Counted from the stretch's first letter, positions 24,901 to 33,886 are shown. The stretch: DNA of 64,000 bases from JBFMDN01 sp040753915 (GCA_040753915.1 JBFMDN010000029.1:1-64000), one strand, 5' to 3'. Program-made: numbers and translations. Notes: a model not told the origin generated them from the letters alone.

Positions 24901-27900
24901 GTCCGGCACGGAAAGACCTCCGGAGCAATTCAGTCGGCCCTTCGATGCCGATCGAGACGGCATGGTTCTCGGAGAGGGCGGCGGGATGATCGTGATCGAG
25001 CGTGAATCCGTTGCCCGCAAGCGGCAAGCTCCCGTGCACGCGTATATCACCTCCATGGGCGCAAGCAACAATAACCTCGGCATGGTGGAATCCTCCAGCT
25101 CCACCCAGGAGATCGCCCTTCGAGCTTCTTTCAGGGACGCGTCTTACGGACCCGACGGGGTCGATCTCGTGGAATGCCACGCGACGAGTACCCGCCAAGG
25201 CGATGTGGAGGAAGTTAACGCTCTGAAGTCGCTGTTCAAGGGCACGTACAGGACTGTGCTGACATCCTTCAAGTCCCAGATCGGACACACGTTGGGTGCA
25301 TCCGGACTGAACAGTCTGGTACGGGGCATCATGGCCATGAACTCGGGGATATTCCCGGGGAATCTGAATTATGAAACACCCGATCCCGAAATCGTCGTCA
25401 ATGGGTCAGGACTGGAAATTCGTAGGGATCCTTCCGAATGGGAAACACGCAACGGTCTTCCGCGGCGGCTTCAGGTGAATGCGTTCGGGTTTGGAGGCTC
25501 AAATTACGTGGTCCAGGTGGAACAGGCAAGGGACGGAGAAGACGTCGTGCTCGTGGAGGCGAGTCGTTCTGCGCAGCAATCTGCCGCACACGAGACTGCC
25601 GCGAATCTGCCCGAAGATCTTTTCTTTTTCAAAGCGCGTTCTGAATCACATGCCTACCGGATCGCTGTCCTGGCCGAATCCGAAGAAAAGGCCCGCGCTG
25701 TCGTCGAGAAGAGCGAGGCTCTGTCCAATGGGGGCCCGTTGGCAGCCAAACGCGTTCGCGCACTCGCAAGGCAGGGAATCCATGTGGGTCTCGATACACC
25801 TCCAGCGCCCTTGGCTTTCGTTTTTCCTGGGCAGGGAAGCCATTACGCGGGGATGGGAAAAGAGCTCTATGAGGCATTTCCCATCGTTAGAAAGTGGATG
25901 GATCGCGCCGCGGAAGTAGCGGATTTCGATCTGCTCCAGCTCTTGTTTTACGACCGGGAGGAGGATCTCCAGAAGACACGATGGCAGCAGCCCGCTCTGT
26001 TCACCATGGAATATGCCATGTCGCAATACCTGTGGTCCCTCGGTGTGCGTCCCACAGCCATGGCCGGACACAGTCTAGGCGAGCTGACCGCTCTATGCCT
26101 CGCCGGAGTCTATTCCTTCGAGGACGGCTTCCGTTTGGTAAACAAGCGTGCGGTATGTATGGACAAAGCCTGCGAGATGAATGTGGATCCAGGAATCATG
26201 GTCGCCTGCGATGCACCCATGGAGGTGATCCAGGATCTACTCTCCCAGTATGACAACGTGTACATCACGAACCTCAATTCTCCCCACCAGATCGTGATAG
26301 GGGGAGGAACCGAGGAATCGAAGAATGTTGGAGCAAAGATCAAGGAAATGGGCTTCCGATCGACCCAGCTCAGGGTGAGCATGGCGTTTCACTCTCCTAT
26401 CATGAAATGTATTCATGACGAGCTGGAAGAGTTTGTCGCGGGCCTGGAGTTTTTCCCTCCGCGTATACCGGTTATCTCCAACACGACCATGAAGCCATTC
26501 ACCAGTGATACTGCCGAAATCAAACGCACCGTGATGGCTCATCTCGAATCACCGGTCCAGTGGATGCACAATGTGGAAACCTTGGTTAAAGACTTTGGGA
26601 TCAAGGTATTCGTAGAGATAGGCCCCAGGGAAGTACTAAGCAACCTCATTGGTGACACCATCGAGGATGCGGACTGCATACAGACCAGTTTACCTTCTGC
26701 AGAAGTAACAGTGTACAAGACGGCTTTGGCCCAGCTTTTTGCGAGGGGACATCTCAATGTGGGGAGCGTGTCGACCTTGACTGCTTCCTACCCGGCACAT
26801 GTGGCGGAATCTGAGAGCTCACCTGTGACCATTCAGCAGCCGAGAACAGCCGTAGCTCTTCCGGCGGCGCCCCCCACAGTGGAAGCCATCATCCAGAGGG
26901 AAATCAATGCCTTCGTCCTGGACAGCTTCGGCCGGTTCTTGAGACCGGCCATACTGGCAGCGATTCGTAGAGATTATGATCCTGCCTTTGGGGAAGAAGA
27001 TCTGCATGCTCTACTCCAGAGCATGTTCCCCAGCGCAAGCGTCGGTCACGCTCTGCCCGCTGTGCCGGTTGCTGAGCCTGTACGTGTGATGAAGGCTCCG
27101 GCTGCCGTCGTGCCTGTGGCTTCGCCAGCTCGGGCCAAGTCGCCTGACATGAAGGACAAGGCTGGAAGTGAAGATGTCATCGACGTGGTCATCGGTATCA
27201 TCATGGACGCGACCGGGTATGAAAGGGATGAAATAGAGCCGGACATGGATCTGAGGGAGGATCTCTCTATCAGATCCAGCAGGCTTCCTGTCATTATGGA
27301 CTCCCTCGAAGGTCATTTCCAGATCAAGATCGAGCTTGAAGATTTTATGGATGTGCGAACTATTCGCGACATATCGGACAGGATTTCCGAGGTCCTGCGC
27401 CGAAAGGGCGACGGAGTCTTGGCATCGAAGTCTCTTCCAGCAGCAGAGCACGTGGAAGCCCCCACCTCGCTCGAGGGTCCTACTCAATCTGTCAAGAGGG
27501 TCGTATTTTGCGAGACGCCCCTTGAGGAGGGAGACCCTCAGCCATTAGAGCTCAATCCGTTCGATCAGGTGATTGTGGCTGCAGCAGTAGGGGGAACGGG
27601 ACTCCGGAGGGAAGTGGGTGGCATCATACGCCGAGATTATGGAGCGACTATCGTCCCTGTCAGTATTCTTGAAGCCGAGAATGATGATGAAGGTTGGGGC
27701 GTGGATCTCCGAACCGAAGCGGGACGTACCCAGGCCGAGAACAAGCTGGGAGAGGTCTCTTCTCTCGTCGGGTTGATCTTGATAGTGGACGACGTCTTGG
27801 AACGCGAGCTCGCCTCCAAGGAGGACGTCGCACGCGTACTTGCGGGAATCTTTAGTTTGCTCAAAGGGTTCGTGGAATCGCCAGCCCGGAAATTTGTGTT

Positions 27901-30010
27901 GGTTATTCAGAAGACGAAGCAAGAGCAGGGCCCCGGTCGGATACTTTCAGAGGGTGCCCTGGGAATGTTGCTTAGTGCGGTACACGAATTTGGATCCGTC
28001 CTGTTCCGCTGGGTGTACGTGGACGAGGCATCGAATCTCAGTAATGTGATTCGCTCGGCTCTGGATCGCAGGCATAAGCCCGTACAACTGATAGCTCGCA
28101 ATGATGTGCTCACCACTGTCCGAGGAGAGGTCAGACATGCAGTCTACCGCGAAGTCGAGAGGCTCGATCTGGGCTCGGGCGACGTGGTGGTCTTTTCCGG
28201 CGGAGCATACGGAATCACCCCGTTTCTTGCGCACAGCCTCGTTCCCTTCGGATGTGCCATGGTGTTCCTCGGAAGGACGGTAATCGATCCGGACGTCAAT
28301 TTCAGAGAGCTTCTGGCTGAGCCCGGTAGCCTCGAGGAGACGGCAGCACGGGTTGTGTCCGCCTCGCGGCCCGATCTGGGGGCTGATGAGAGACGCCGAG
28401 AAGTAGCGAGGATTTTCACCGGGCTTCAGATATCGCGCACGTTAGAAGACTTGAGGAGTCGCGGAATTGACGCCTCGTACATCACGTGCGACGTTACCGA
28501 TGCCGAACGAACCGGCCGGGTTGTCCAAGAAATCGTCTACAGGTACGGCAAGATAGACGGCGTGGTGCACGCAGCGGGAGTGCTTAAAGACAACTTCATT
28601 AAGCTGATGAGCCCGGAAGATTTCCAATCGGTCGTAAACGTGAAGCTCTTGGGTGCCTGGAATCTTCTGGATTCCACCAAGGATAGAGGATTACGCTTCT
28701 TCACCTGTCTCTCTTCCGCCGCGGCGATTCAGGGGAATCCCGGCCAGGCAAACTACGCTGCGGGAAATCGAGCCATGGCAGCCTTGATGAGTCTTCTGCG
28801 GTCTCGCGCTGCCTCTGTTCGATGCAAGGCCTTGATGTTACCGCCCATTGAAGGAGCGGGCATGGCAGACGATGAGGAAATCAAGGCTCTTATGGCCAGA
28901 ATGAATGCAACGTACGTGCGCGCGGAAGAGCTGGCAGCTCTGTTCGATCGAGAGCTCATAAATGCACCAGCGGACGACGTATGGGTCATGTGCATGCGGT
29001 CTTTACCGGACCTCCCAAGCGCGCCCATAGACACGATGGAGCCTCCTGTCGAGCCGGAAATGATTGCTACTTCCGGAATCGCGTTCAACCGGGAAGATTT
29101 TCCTATGATCGATGAAGTGAAACGCATGGACGTGCTTCGCGAAGAGCTTGAGGCCGAACGGGTCTTTACTCACGCAAAGGATCTGTGGATCAACGACCAT
29201 AAGCCGTTCGATTTTCTCAAACATCCTCTCGTCTCAGCGATCATGGCCCTGGAAACCTTCATGGAGGTCTCTCGGATACTTTATCCGCATCTCGAGGTGT
29301 TGGGGGTGCGGAATGCAAGGTTTCTGGACATTATAGCCTGTCCTTCTGATGCGGGGAGGCCGGCGGTCATCCAGTGCAAACGGATAGACTTTGAGGGGCC
29401 GGAGATTGTATGCGAAGCGAGCCTTGAGACTCGAGAGATTTCCCCCACTGGGAGGCTGATGGACCGGTTAAGCACAAACTATCGGGCGCATGTCCTTTTG
29501 GGACGAAGAACGCGGTCCCTGGATGCGATGCTGCAGGACTTTCCCGTCTTGCCCGAGAGGCTAGAGACGCGTCCCATCGACAATGAGGAAGTGAATAGGA
29601 AATACTCGGAAAAGACCCATATGCGAGGGCGGTACCGAGTGATAGAAGCTCTCGACGGAACGAGTCCCGCTTTGATCGGCGGACACATCATCTATCGACA
29701 ATCCCAGGATTTTTCTCACTTCTCGCAGTCTCGGTACCAGTATTCTCCATACCTTCTGGAAGCGCTGATACAGTTGGCAAACTTCTATATACTGATGAGG
29801 GATAGCAGAGAGAACAGACATCTCATACCATACGCCATAGGTGAGATGCGATTCTCTCGCCATTGCAAGGATGGAGAAAGGATTCGTATAGAAGGAAGGA
29901 TGCTCGAACAAGACCAGGAAGGTATTACTTGGGACTCGAGGGCCTTGGATGATTCTGGAAGCTTGGTGATGGTGGTCAAGGATCTGCGAATGAGATGGTT
30001 TTCAAAATGA
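21989..30010 (+). CDS. Multidomain polyketide/fatty-acid megasynthase (NMO-like x2, KS, AT, carrier, KR, DH)
   Basis: An iterative-type synthase of 2,673 residues. Domains in order: a degenerate nitronate-monooxygenase/PfaD-like barrel (about 1-330; GGLATPEAVSAFLCTGAAG); a canonical one (about 350-660; YPFIQGAMSW, EGSEAGGHVGEHSTL), probably a flavin enoyl reductase; ketosynthase (about 715-1165) with Cys near 923 in SAACATALVA, His in CHATSTRQGD and KSQIGHTLGASG; acyltransferase (about 1265-1570) with GHSLGE near 1360; one carrier domain (about 1720-1800) with Ser near 1763; ketoreductase (about 1840-2330) with FSGGAYGI and active-site Tyr near 2256 (NYAAGN); and a C-terminal double-hotdog dehydratase-like domain (about 2380-2673). 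The KS-AT-ACP-KR-DH order plus PPTase recalls enediyne PksE and PUFA synthases. ATG 21989 follows AGAGGT. It overlaps the PPTase start by ATGA. Confidence 0.92.
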   Translation: MTTHTEKPVIAFVWRPQEITSSVVEMARQTKTRVIFDLTSIDPKSAGPALLQADASSDAVDLKIDQSMLVQPDLEDLIEETDISTLWVELHPSLMHMPVNEYLNRIAALADRIKVIPIVSDLEVLKSILGHAHRVPALALKGSEASGFVSSENLFTLYSSSRRMLAGESHPPRLMVWGGLATPEAVSAFLCTGAAGVVFESLHWLTDLVAVDETIKSRVKSIRPGHTDLTGLNLGVPCRLFNKGNSVAVRQLREFAGSLCGSEIRDEQRRFFAERIKSEAVPALEASFGKDQLIPLGVEAAFADSFAQRFGSSTERAVDEFVSAIEQCCAEATSKIAAFVDSAVAQEMGTRYPFIQGAMSWITDVPAFARSVSEAGGLPTIALGLMNGEVLENKLGRLPEVMEGRPYAVNVITLAENPYREEQLAWIRRTRPRFAVIAAGEPSHAADLMADGIDVMYIAPNEDLVKLAFEAGVKTVICEGSEAGGHVGEHSTLTLSQVLLDLKAREPGMFEGRKIVLAGGIFNRETAFMAAMLGADAIQMGTVYLTTPEIVATGALTSLYQRMILDSSPGDTTVTGEGTGLRVRSLKTPKIEAICSLERDFAAGSQDEASFRRQIEALSAGSLFVAARGLSSEGTPLDESACLEQGQFMSGACAGALSEPRSLTALHEELAQGPLAEGLPFLGPIREAAAPRPLAEDIPSRAVTRMPKRVAPGILGEGVPERIAITGMAVVNALGKSPEEVWAASLAMKSGIRPVPPSRWDHEIFYHPRPRMPEKTYCKVAAFQDIEVSRKELGIPPQDFRTMTSSTKITMWLAKKAIEQSGILASDIPRERIAVLISQNSGEAAATLEDVIVRASARTIASHVGNVLGLSPEARQVVEEEVKAGRIVIDDTTLLGRLNCSAGGFICNKYGFMGPSFSVSAACATALVALYSAYQMIRNGIIDAAVVGGAEEFLTPMHFLEFSALGALAGLSGTERPPEQFSRPFDADRDGMVLGEGGGMIVIERESVARKRQAPVHAYITSMGASNNNLGMVESSSSTQEIALRASFRDASYGPDGVDLVECHATSTRQGDVEEVNALKSLFKGTYRTVLTSFKSQIGHTLGASGLNSLVRGIMAMNSGIFPGNLNYETPDPEIVVNGSGLEIRRDPSEWETRNGLPRRLQVNAFGFGGSNYVVQVEQARDGEDVVLVEASRSAQQSAAHETAANLPEDLFFFKARSESHAYRIAVLAESEEKARAVVEKSEALSNGGPLAAKRVRALARQGIHVGLDTPPAPLAFVFPGQGSHYAGMGKELYEAFPIVRKWMDRAAEVADFDLLQLLFYDREEDLQKTRWQQPALFTMEYAMSQYLWSLGVRPTAMAGHSLGELTALCLAGVYSFEDGFRLVNKRAVCMDKACEMNVDPGIMVACDAPMEVIQDLLSQYDNVYITNLNSPHQIVIGGGTEESKNVGAKIKEMGFRSTQLRVSMAFHSPIMKCIHDELEEFVAGLEFFPPRIPVISNTTMKPFTSDTAEIKRTVMAHLESPVQWMHNVETLVKDFGIKVFVEIGPREVLSNLIGDTIEDADCIQTSLPSAEVTVYKTALAQLFARGHLNVGSVSTLTASYPAHVAESESSPVTIQQPRTAVALPAAPPTVEAIIQREINAFVLDSFGRFLRPAILAAIRRDYDPAFGEEDLHALLQSMFPSASVGHALPAVPVAEPVRVMKAPAAVVPVASPARAKSPDMKDKAGSEDVIDVVIGIIMDATGYERDEIEPDMDLREDLSIRSSRLPVIMDSLEGHFQIKIELEDFMDVRTIRDISDRISEVLRRKGDGVLASKSLPAAEHVEAPTSLEGPTQSVKRVVFCETPLEEGDPQPLELNPFDQVIVAAAVGGTGLRREVGGIIRRDYGATIVPVSILEAENDDEGWGVDLRTEAGRTQAENKLGEVSSLVGLILIVDDVLERELASKEDVARVLAGIFSLLKGFVESPARKFVLVIQKTKQEQGPGRILSEGALGMLLSAVHEFGSVLFRWVYVDEASNLSNVIRSALDRRHKPVQLIARNDVLTTVRGEVRHAVYREVERLDLGSGDVVVFSGGAYGITPFLAHSLVPFGCAMVFLGRTVIDPDVNFRELLAEPGSLEETAARVVSASRPDLGADERRREVARIFTGLQISRTLEDLRSRGIDASYITCDVTDAERTGRVVQEIVYRYGKIDGVVHAAGVLKDNFIKLMSPEDFQSVVNVKLLGAWNLLDSTKDRGLRFFTCLSSAAAIQGNPGQANYAAGNRAMAALMSLLRSRAASVRCKALMLPPIEGAGMADDEEIKALMARMNATYVRAEELAALFDRELINAPADDVWVMCMRSLPDLPSAPIDTMEPPVEPEMIATSGIAFNREDFPMIDEVKRMDVLREELEAERVFTHAKDLWINDHKPFDFLKHPLVSAIMALETFMEVSRILYPHLEVLGVRNARFLDIIACPSDAGRPAVIQCKRIDFEGPEIVCEASLETREISPTGRLMDRLSTNYRAHVLLGRRTRSLDAMLQDFPVLPERLETRPIDNEEVNRKYSEKTHMRGRYRVIEALDGTSPALIGGHIIYRQSQDFSHFSQSRYQYSPYLLEALIQLANFYILMRDSRENRHLIPYAIGEMRFSRHCKDGERIRIEGRMLEQDQEGITWDSRALDDSGSLVMVVKDLRMRWFSK

Positions 30011-30711
30011 GGGTCTTGGGGCGCCCTACCGCGGGTGCAGCTCCGGCTTCCCAGCGTGAGGTGGGAAGCGGACATGCCATTGGGGTTGTATCGTGGCGTG
30101 TCGGTCGCACACTCGTATGTTCACGGCTCCCACTTCAAGGGAGTCGGCGATCACGAGTTGCTCGGATGGCAGCGAAGAAAGAGCTCGCTTCGATGCTGTG
30201 GGCCAGTTTCATTGCGTCCGCTCGCCAGGGAGCTTCTCAAAGCGAGCACCCGGAGATTATTACCGGACCGCTGGGGAGGCCGCTTCTTTTGGTTGGAGGC
30301 CGCCCAATGACGAACATTTCCTTCGCGTACTCCCTCTCGGACGTGTGGGCAGCCCTCTGCTTGGCTGGGTGGAGCTGCGGAGTAGATGTGGCATGGCCCC
30401 AGGAATTCGGCAGCGGGTATCCTTTTGGAAAAGTCTTCGCCGAAAGCGAGTTCTCAAAGATGGAGAGGATGACTGGAGACCGGGCGAGTGCAGCCGCGGT
30501 TCTGTGGTCGGCCAAGGAAGCTGCAGTGAAGGCATGGGGGTGCGGGTTTCACTGTGTGGGTTGGAAAGACGTACGGATCGAAACCTTGCGGTGGACTGGA
30601 GAGGGTTATGATTTGTGGATCCGGCCTGAAGGCCTCCGTGGCTTGAGAATGGTTCCGGTTCACGTGAGGTCGATCGAACGATATTGGGTCGCGGTTGCAA
30701 TCGACCGCTGA
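30007..30711 (+). CDS. 4'-phosphopantetheinyl transferase
   Basis: A 234-residue Sfp/AcpS-superfamily enzyme that moves phosphopantetheine from CoA to a carrier-domain Ser. Signatures are the metal-binding GVDVAWP (about residue 126) and WSAKEAAVKAWGCG (about 170), the second conserved acidic/Lys motif. The N-terminal half contains FAYSLSDVWAALCLAG before the core. ATG 30007 overlaps the megasynthase stop in the tetranucleotide ATGA, the classic arrangement for translational coupling; ATG 29995 is a slightly longer alternative. The pairing strongly suggests it activates the unusual carrier domain of the megasynthase, as the PPTase partner does in enediyne and PUFA systems where it may be fused. 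Confidence 0.9.
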   Translation: MRVLGRPTAGAAPASQREVGSGHAIGVVSWRVGRTLVCSRLPLQGSRRSRVARMAAKKELASMLWASFIASARQGASQSEHPEIITGPLGRPLLLVGGRPMTNISFAYSLSDVWAALCLAGWSCGVDVAWPQEFGSGYPFGKVFAESEFSKMERMTGDRASAAAVLWSAKEAAVKAWGCGFHCVGWKDVRIETLRWTGEGYDLWIRPEGLRGLRMVPVHVRSIERYWVAVAIDR

Positions 30712-30713
30712 GC

Positions 30714-32396
30714 ATGAGTGTACGACAAGGGGTCCGGGCATTGCGCGTCTTGCTCGTCAACAGTAATAGAAAGATGGACCTCCTGGCCGCTCCCCCGCTG
30801 GGGCTTTGTTATGTTGCCGGTGCCGCGGAGGAGGCCGGCCACCAGGTGCGAATCCTTGATTTGTGTTTTGTCGCCGGCAACCCCGGCCGCGTGCTTCGCC
30901 GAACTATCCGTGAATTCGATCCCCACGTTGTAGGAATATCGGTACGAAACATCGACAACGTCAACATGCTTCATCCGGTTTCGTACCTCCCTGACGTAGT
31001 GGAGATCAAGAATACCATTCGACTCTGCACTTCGGCTCCCCTCGTTGTTGGCGGGTCAGGAGCGAGCCTCATGGCGGAGCACGTCCTCCAACTGCTCGGA
31101 GCAGACTACATTGTGGTCGCGGACGGGGAGGAAAGTTTCGTACGTCTGCTGGGAGCCATCGAGCGCGGTGAACCTCCCACCGGAATACCTGGAGTCGGAT
31201 TCATGATAGACGGCCGATTCCATCTCACGCAACCCGCCCTGATCCAATTCGGGCGTCAGGCCCCTGACCTCGGAAAGTGGATCGACACTCGGCCTTATCA
31301 GAAAATTGGAAGCTCCTATAACATACAGACAAAGCGCGGCTGCAGACAGCGATGCATTTATTGCACATACAATCAATCTCTGGAGGGCAACCGACTGAGG
31401 CTCCGGCCGCCGGTTGAGGTTGTGGACGAGATAGAAAAGGCTTTGTTCAAGTATCGTCCCACTACGTTCGAGTTTGTGGATTCCGTGTTCAATGACCCAG
31501 TGGATCATTCGGTGCAGATACTCGAAGAGATTGTCCGCAGGCCGTGGAAAGCCGAGTTCACCGCGATGGGGGTCCATCCGAGAAACTTGGACAAAGCATA
31601 TTTGGACCTTATGTGGAGGGCTGGGTTCAGGTCATTCATGATCACGCCGGAGTCCGCGTCACAAACCATGCTCGAAAGCTATCGGAAAGGATTCAGCGTG
31701 GATGATGTGGCAAAGGCTGCGGAAGCAATAAATCGTACTGCTTTCTCTGCCTGGTGGTTTTTCATGATCGGCGGTCCCGGTGAGACGAATGCCACCCTGC
31801 AGGAATCCCTGGATTTTGCTCTGAAGAATCTTCAAAAGCAGGGCCGTGCCGCGACCCACGTGGCTCATTTCTTTTTTGGCGTGAGGATCTATCCCGGCAC
31901 CAAGCTTTGGGAGATCGCTGTCAATGAGGGCTTCATACGTGCGAGTGCAAATCCCTTGGAAACGCTCTGGTATGTTTCTGAGGGGCTCGACCTGGACATG
32001 GCAGTCGATCAGATGACAAGAGCCGCGGGACTCTGTCCTGAAGTATACCTGGGATTCGATGAGCGGGTACTGGTGTTTTCCCGCGCTGCAGCCGTAGTCT
32101 TTGCACTTTTTAGGTTCCCCAGGCCTTATTGGCGATATTTTCGGGCTGTGAATCTCATGGGGCTCCGCACCGGGATCCGGTTCATGTACAGGCCGCCAGA
32201 CATCCCGGGAATGATCCGAGCTGCCTTGAAGCGCCAGGGCTATTGTGGCCGGCATGTGCGACGTACCCAATCATGCCAGAACGCGATCCACGCCTCTCAG
32301 ACAGTGTCTGGATCTTCCGTGCTTGTAGGACGAACTGCTGCGCATACGCCGGCAGACATAGGTTCTCTTTCCCCGATAGACCACCCGAAGCGGTAG
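30714..32396 (+). CDS. B12-binding radical SAM protein
   Basis: A 560-residue class B-like radical SAM enzyme. The N-terminal cobalamin-binding Rossmann domain (about 1-150) has VLLVNSN, PPLGLCYVAGAAEEAGHQVRILD, VVGISVRN, VVGGSGASLM and DYIVVADGEESFV. The radical SAM core starts near residue 208 with the cluster motif CRQRCIYC (CX3CX2C), followed by FEFVDSVFN, MITPESAS and MIGGPGET. The last 130 residues are basic and aromatic, then a Ser/Ala-rich tail. Such enzymes methylate unactivated carbons or rearrange carbon chains. ATG 30714 lies two bases after the PPTase stop, so it is in the megasynthase operon and probably modifies its product or a lipid precursor. The longer frame from 30684 overlaps the PPTase. 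Confidence 0.9.
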   Translation: MSVRQGVRALRVLLVNSNRKMDLLAAPPLGLCYVAGAAEEAGHQVRILDLCFVAGNPGRVLRRTIREFDPHVVGISVRNIDNVNMLHPVSYLPDVVEIKNTIRLCTSAPLVVGGSGASLMAEHVLQLLGADYIVVADGEESFVRLLGAIERGEPPTGIPGVGFMIDGRFHLTQPALIQFGRQAPDLGKWIDTRPYQKIGSSYNIQTKRGCRQRCIYCTYNQSLEGNRLRLRPPVEVVDEIEKALFKYRPTTFEFVDSVFNDPVDHSVQILEEIVRRPWKAEFTAMGVHPRNLDKAYLDLMWRAGFRSFMITPESASQTMLESYRKGFSVDDVAKAAEAINRTAFSAWWFFMIGGPGETNATLQESLDFALKNLQKQGRAATHVAHFFFGVRIYPGTKLWEIAVNEGFIRASANPLETLWYVSEGLDLDMAVDQMTRAAGLCPEVYLGFDERVLVFSRAAAVVFALFRFPRPYWRYFRAVNLMGLRTGIRFMYRPPDIPGMIRAALKRQGYCGRHVRRTQSCQNAIHASQTVSGSSVLVGRTAAHTPADIGSLSPIDHPKR

Positions 32397-32459
32397 TAGC
32401 ACGAAACAGCCCGTGATGGTGACGAGTAGGGTCTTTCTAGCGGAAGTTTGAGAAATGTC

Positions 32460-32488
32460 TTGCGTTTCTGGATTTCGATTGCTATAAA
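32460..32488 (+). promoter_or_regulatory. Sigma-70-type promoter for the HU/IHF-like gene
   Basis: TTGCGT at 32460-32465 and TATAAA at 32483-32488 with an ideal 17-base spacer. The predicted start near 32495 leaves a leader of about 43 bases. Confidence 0.65.
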
Positions 32489-32537
32489 GACCCGGATAGA
32501 ATCTGTTCACGTGCATTGCAATCCGGGGAGGATACAT

Positions 32538-32831
32538 ATGACGCTGACCAAGGCCGACATAGCGAAAAAGATCGCGGACGACTGCGGCTTTATGAAGGGT
32601 GAAGCTACGGAGATTGTTGAAAAATTACTCGAAATTATCAAAGGCCGGCTCATTGACGGCGAAGACGTCATGATTTCGGGATTCGGAAAATGGACGGTAA
32701 AGTCCAAACATTCAAGGAGAGGACGCAATCCTCAAACGGGAGAAGAGCTTATTCTGGAAGCTCGGCGGGTTGTCACCTGGAAGTATTCTCCTGTCCTCAA
32801 GAAGGCTGTAAATATTTCCTCACCCAAGTAG
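32538..32831 (+). CDS. HU/IHF-family DNA-binding protein
   Basis: A 97-residue nucleoid-associated protein that bends DNA as a dimer. The N-terminal helices are MTLTKADIAKKIADDCGF and ATEIVEKLLEIIKGRL, followed by the GEDVMISGFGKWTV sheet and the DNA-gripping arm RRGRNPQTGEEL with the conserved Pro in NPQTGEE that intercalates at kinks. The remainder (RRVVTWKYSPVLKKAV) fits IHF-alpha better than HU. The ATG at 32538 is fixed by GGGGAGG eight bases upstream; upstream in-frame codons to 32448 are 5' leader. It has its own promoter and is not part of the radical SAM operon. Confidence 0.93.
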   Translation: MTLTKADIAKKIADDCGFMKGEATEIVEKLLEIIKGRLIDGEDVMISGFGKWTVKSKHSRRGRNPQTGEELILEARRVVTWKYSPVLKKAVNISSPK

Positions 32832-33006
32832 ACTCAGACTTCAAACGCCTGACCATCCAGAGATCTCTTACCACTATCGGTGTGATGAGGGTGTGCGTAC
32901 ACATTCACTCATGACCGTTGAGAGACATGCGGCAAGATAGCAGTCCCAGCTCGGACGAATTCAGGGAACGATCTCAGACGAGAAGTTCCGGGCGGTGCGG
33001 CAAACG

Positions 33007-33552
33007 ATGACTGAGCAGCCCCAAGAGAAAAAGGGTAAGGTTCCTCTGAAGCGCTTTCTCAATGATTTTCGTTCACCGCTCACTGACGCGGAACTAAGGA
33101 ACAAGTACCAGCTCACCGCCCGGAATTTCGTCAATCTCATCAAAGCATTACTGGTTCAGAACCTTATTAAACCCGAAGATCTTGCGTGGCGCAGGGAGAT
33201 TACCGTTCAGCGTGACTTGGCCAAGGAGTCGGAATTCTTGTCCGGTCTGTACATCTGTCCCCATTGCAGTCATCCCCACCCATCCCCCTTCGATGTTTGC
33301 CCTGCCTGCGGCGGTGAAACACAGGATGCCTTCACCACTCAGGAATTATTTCAGTCCATCCTCACTCCGTCGCAAGTTCCGACCGTAGTTCTTGACGAGG
33401 AGCCACCCCCCGTTGGCGACACTCAGCTACTCGATCCAAGCGAGCTTCCAGGTTCAAAGCGGCAAGAGACAGAGGAGAAGAAAGAGCCGAAAGTCAAACC
33501 CTCCAAGCGCAATTCAGTTCGTTCATTCATTTCGAAACTCAAGAAGAAATAA
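33007..33552 (+). CDS. Zinc-ribbon protein with small helical KYxLT domain
   Basis: A 181-residue soluble protein of unknown function. Residues 15-55 (RFLNDFRSPLTDAELRNKYQLTARNF and KALLVQNLI) match the N-terminal helical domain of the two PilZ proteins at 54.0-55.2 kb (LMSKYGLSSRGLQ, IMEKYGIRPGEYQ). This looks like a small helix-turn-helix-type module. Next comes a zinc ribbon with CPHC (about residue 84) and CPAC (about 99), spaced as in rubredoxin-like knuckles. The C-terminal third is Pro/Glu then Lys-rich and ends in SKLKKK. Start ATG 33007 is preferred over 32995. No Shine-Dalgarno site is strong. Possible nucleic-acid or regulatory role; not recognised as a named family. Confidence 0.7.
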   Translation: MTEQPQEKKGKVPLKRFLNDFRSPLTDAELRNKYQLTARNFVNLIKALLVQNLIKPEDLAWRREITVQRDLAKESEFLSGLYICPHCSHPHPSPFDVCPACGGETQDAFTTQELFQSILTPSQVPTVVLDEEPPPVGDTQLLDPSELPGSKRQETEEKKEPKVKPSKRNSVRSFISKLKKK

Positions 33553-33779
33553 TCTTGTGGCGTGAGCATTCACTCTTGAGCGGAAGGAGACGATCGATTA
33601 GCAGAAATCATTGACGATTTTGTTTTGTCCGCCGCGCATAAGTGAATGCGTACCTTATGGCCAGATCGTGGGGGGAAGCCAATGATCTTGAGCGAACGCT
33701 CGGGTTGAAGCGCGGAAACAGGGGAAGGGCAGATTTGACGAATCCGTTTCAGGGTCCGCTTTGCATTACGATCCGTCTG

Positions 33780-33798
33780 GACGGGCATCTTGCCCGTC
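33780..33798. repeat. Palindrome GACGGGCA
   Basis: GACGGGCA (33780-33787) and TGCCCGTC (33791-33798) form a perfect eight-base-pair stem with a TCT loop. Likely a REP-type element or terminator-like hairpin; no T-run. Confidence 0.6.
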
Positions 33799-33834
33799 AT
33801 CCTTAAAATAGACGGGCGAGACGACTTGCTAAGT

Positions 33835-33886
33835 GCAGCATTTCATTGATTCGGTCGCGGATTCCCAACCGGCCCTCCTCTGATCC
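33835..33886 (+). repeat. Shared intergenic segment, copy A
   Basis: Begins GCAGCATTTC and continues with CGGTC-CGG-TTCC-AACCGGC and CTGATCCC at matching spacing. The same series occurs at 43270-43322, so the two share a dispersed non-coding repeat of about 50 bases. Confidence 0.5.
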
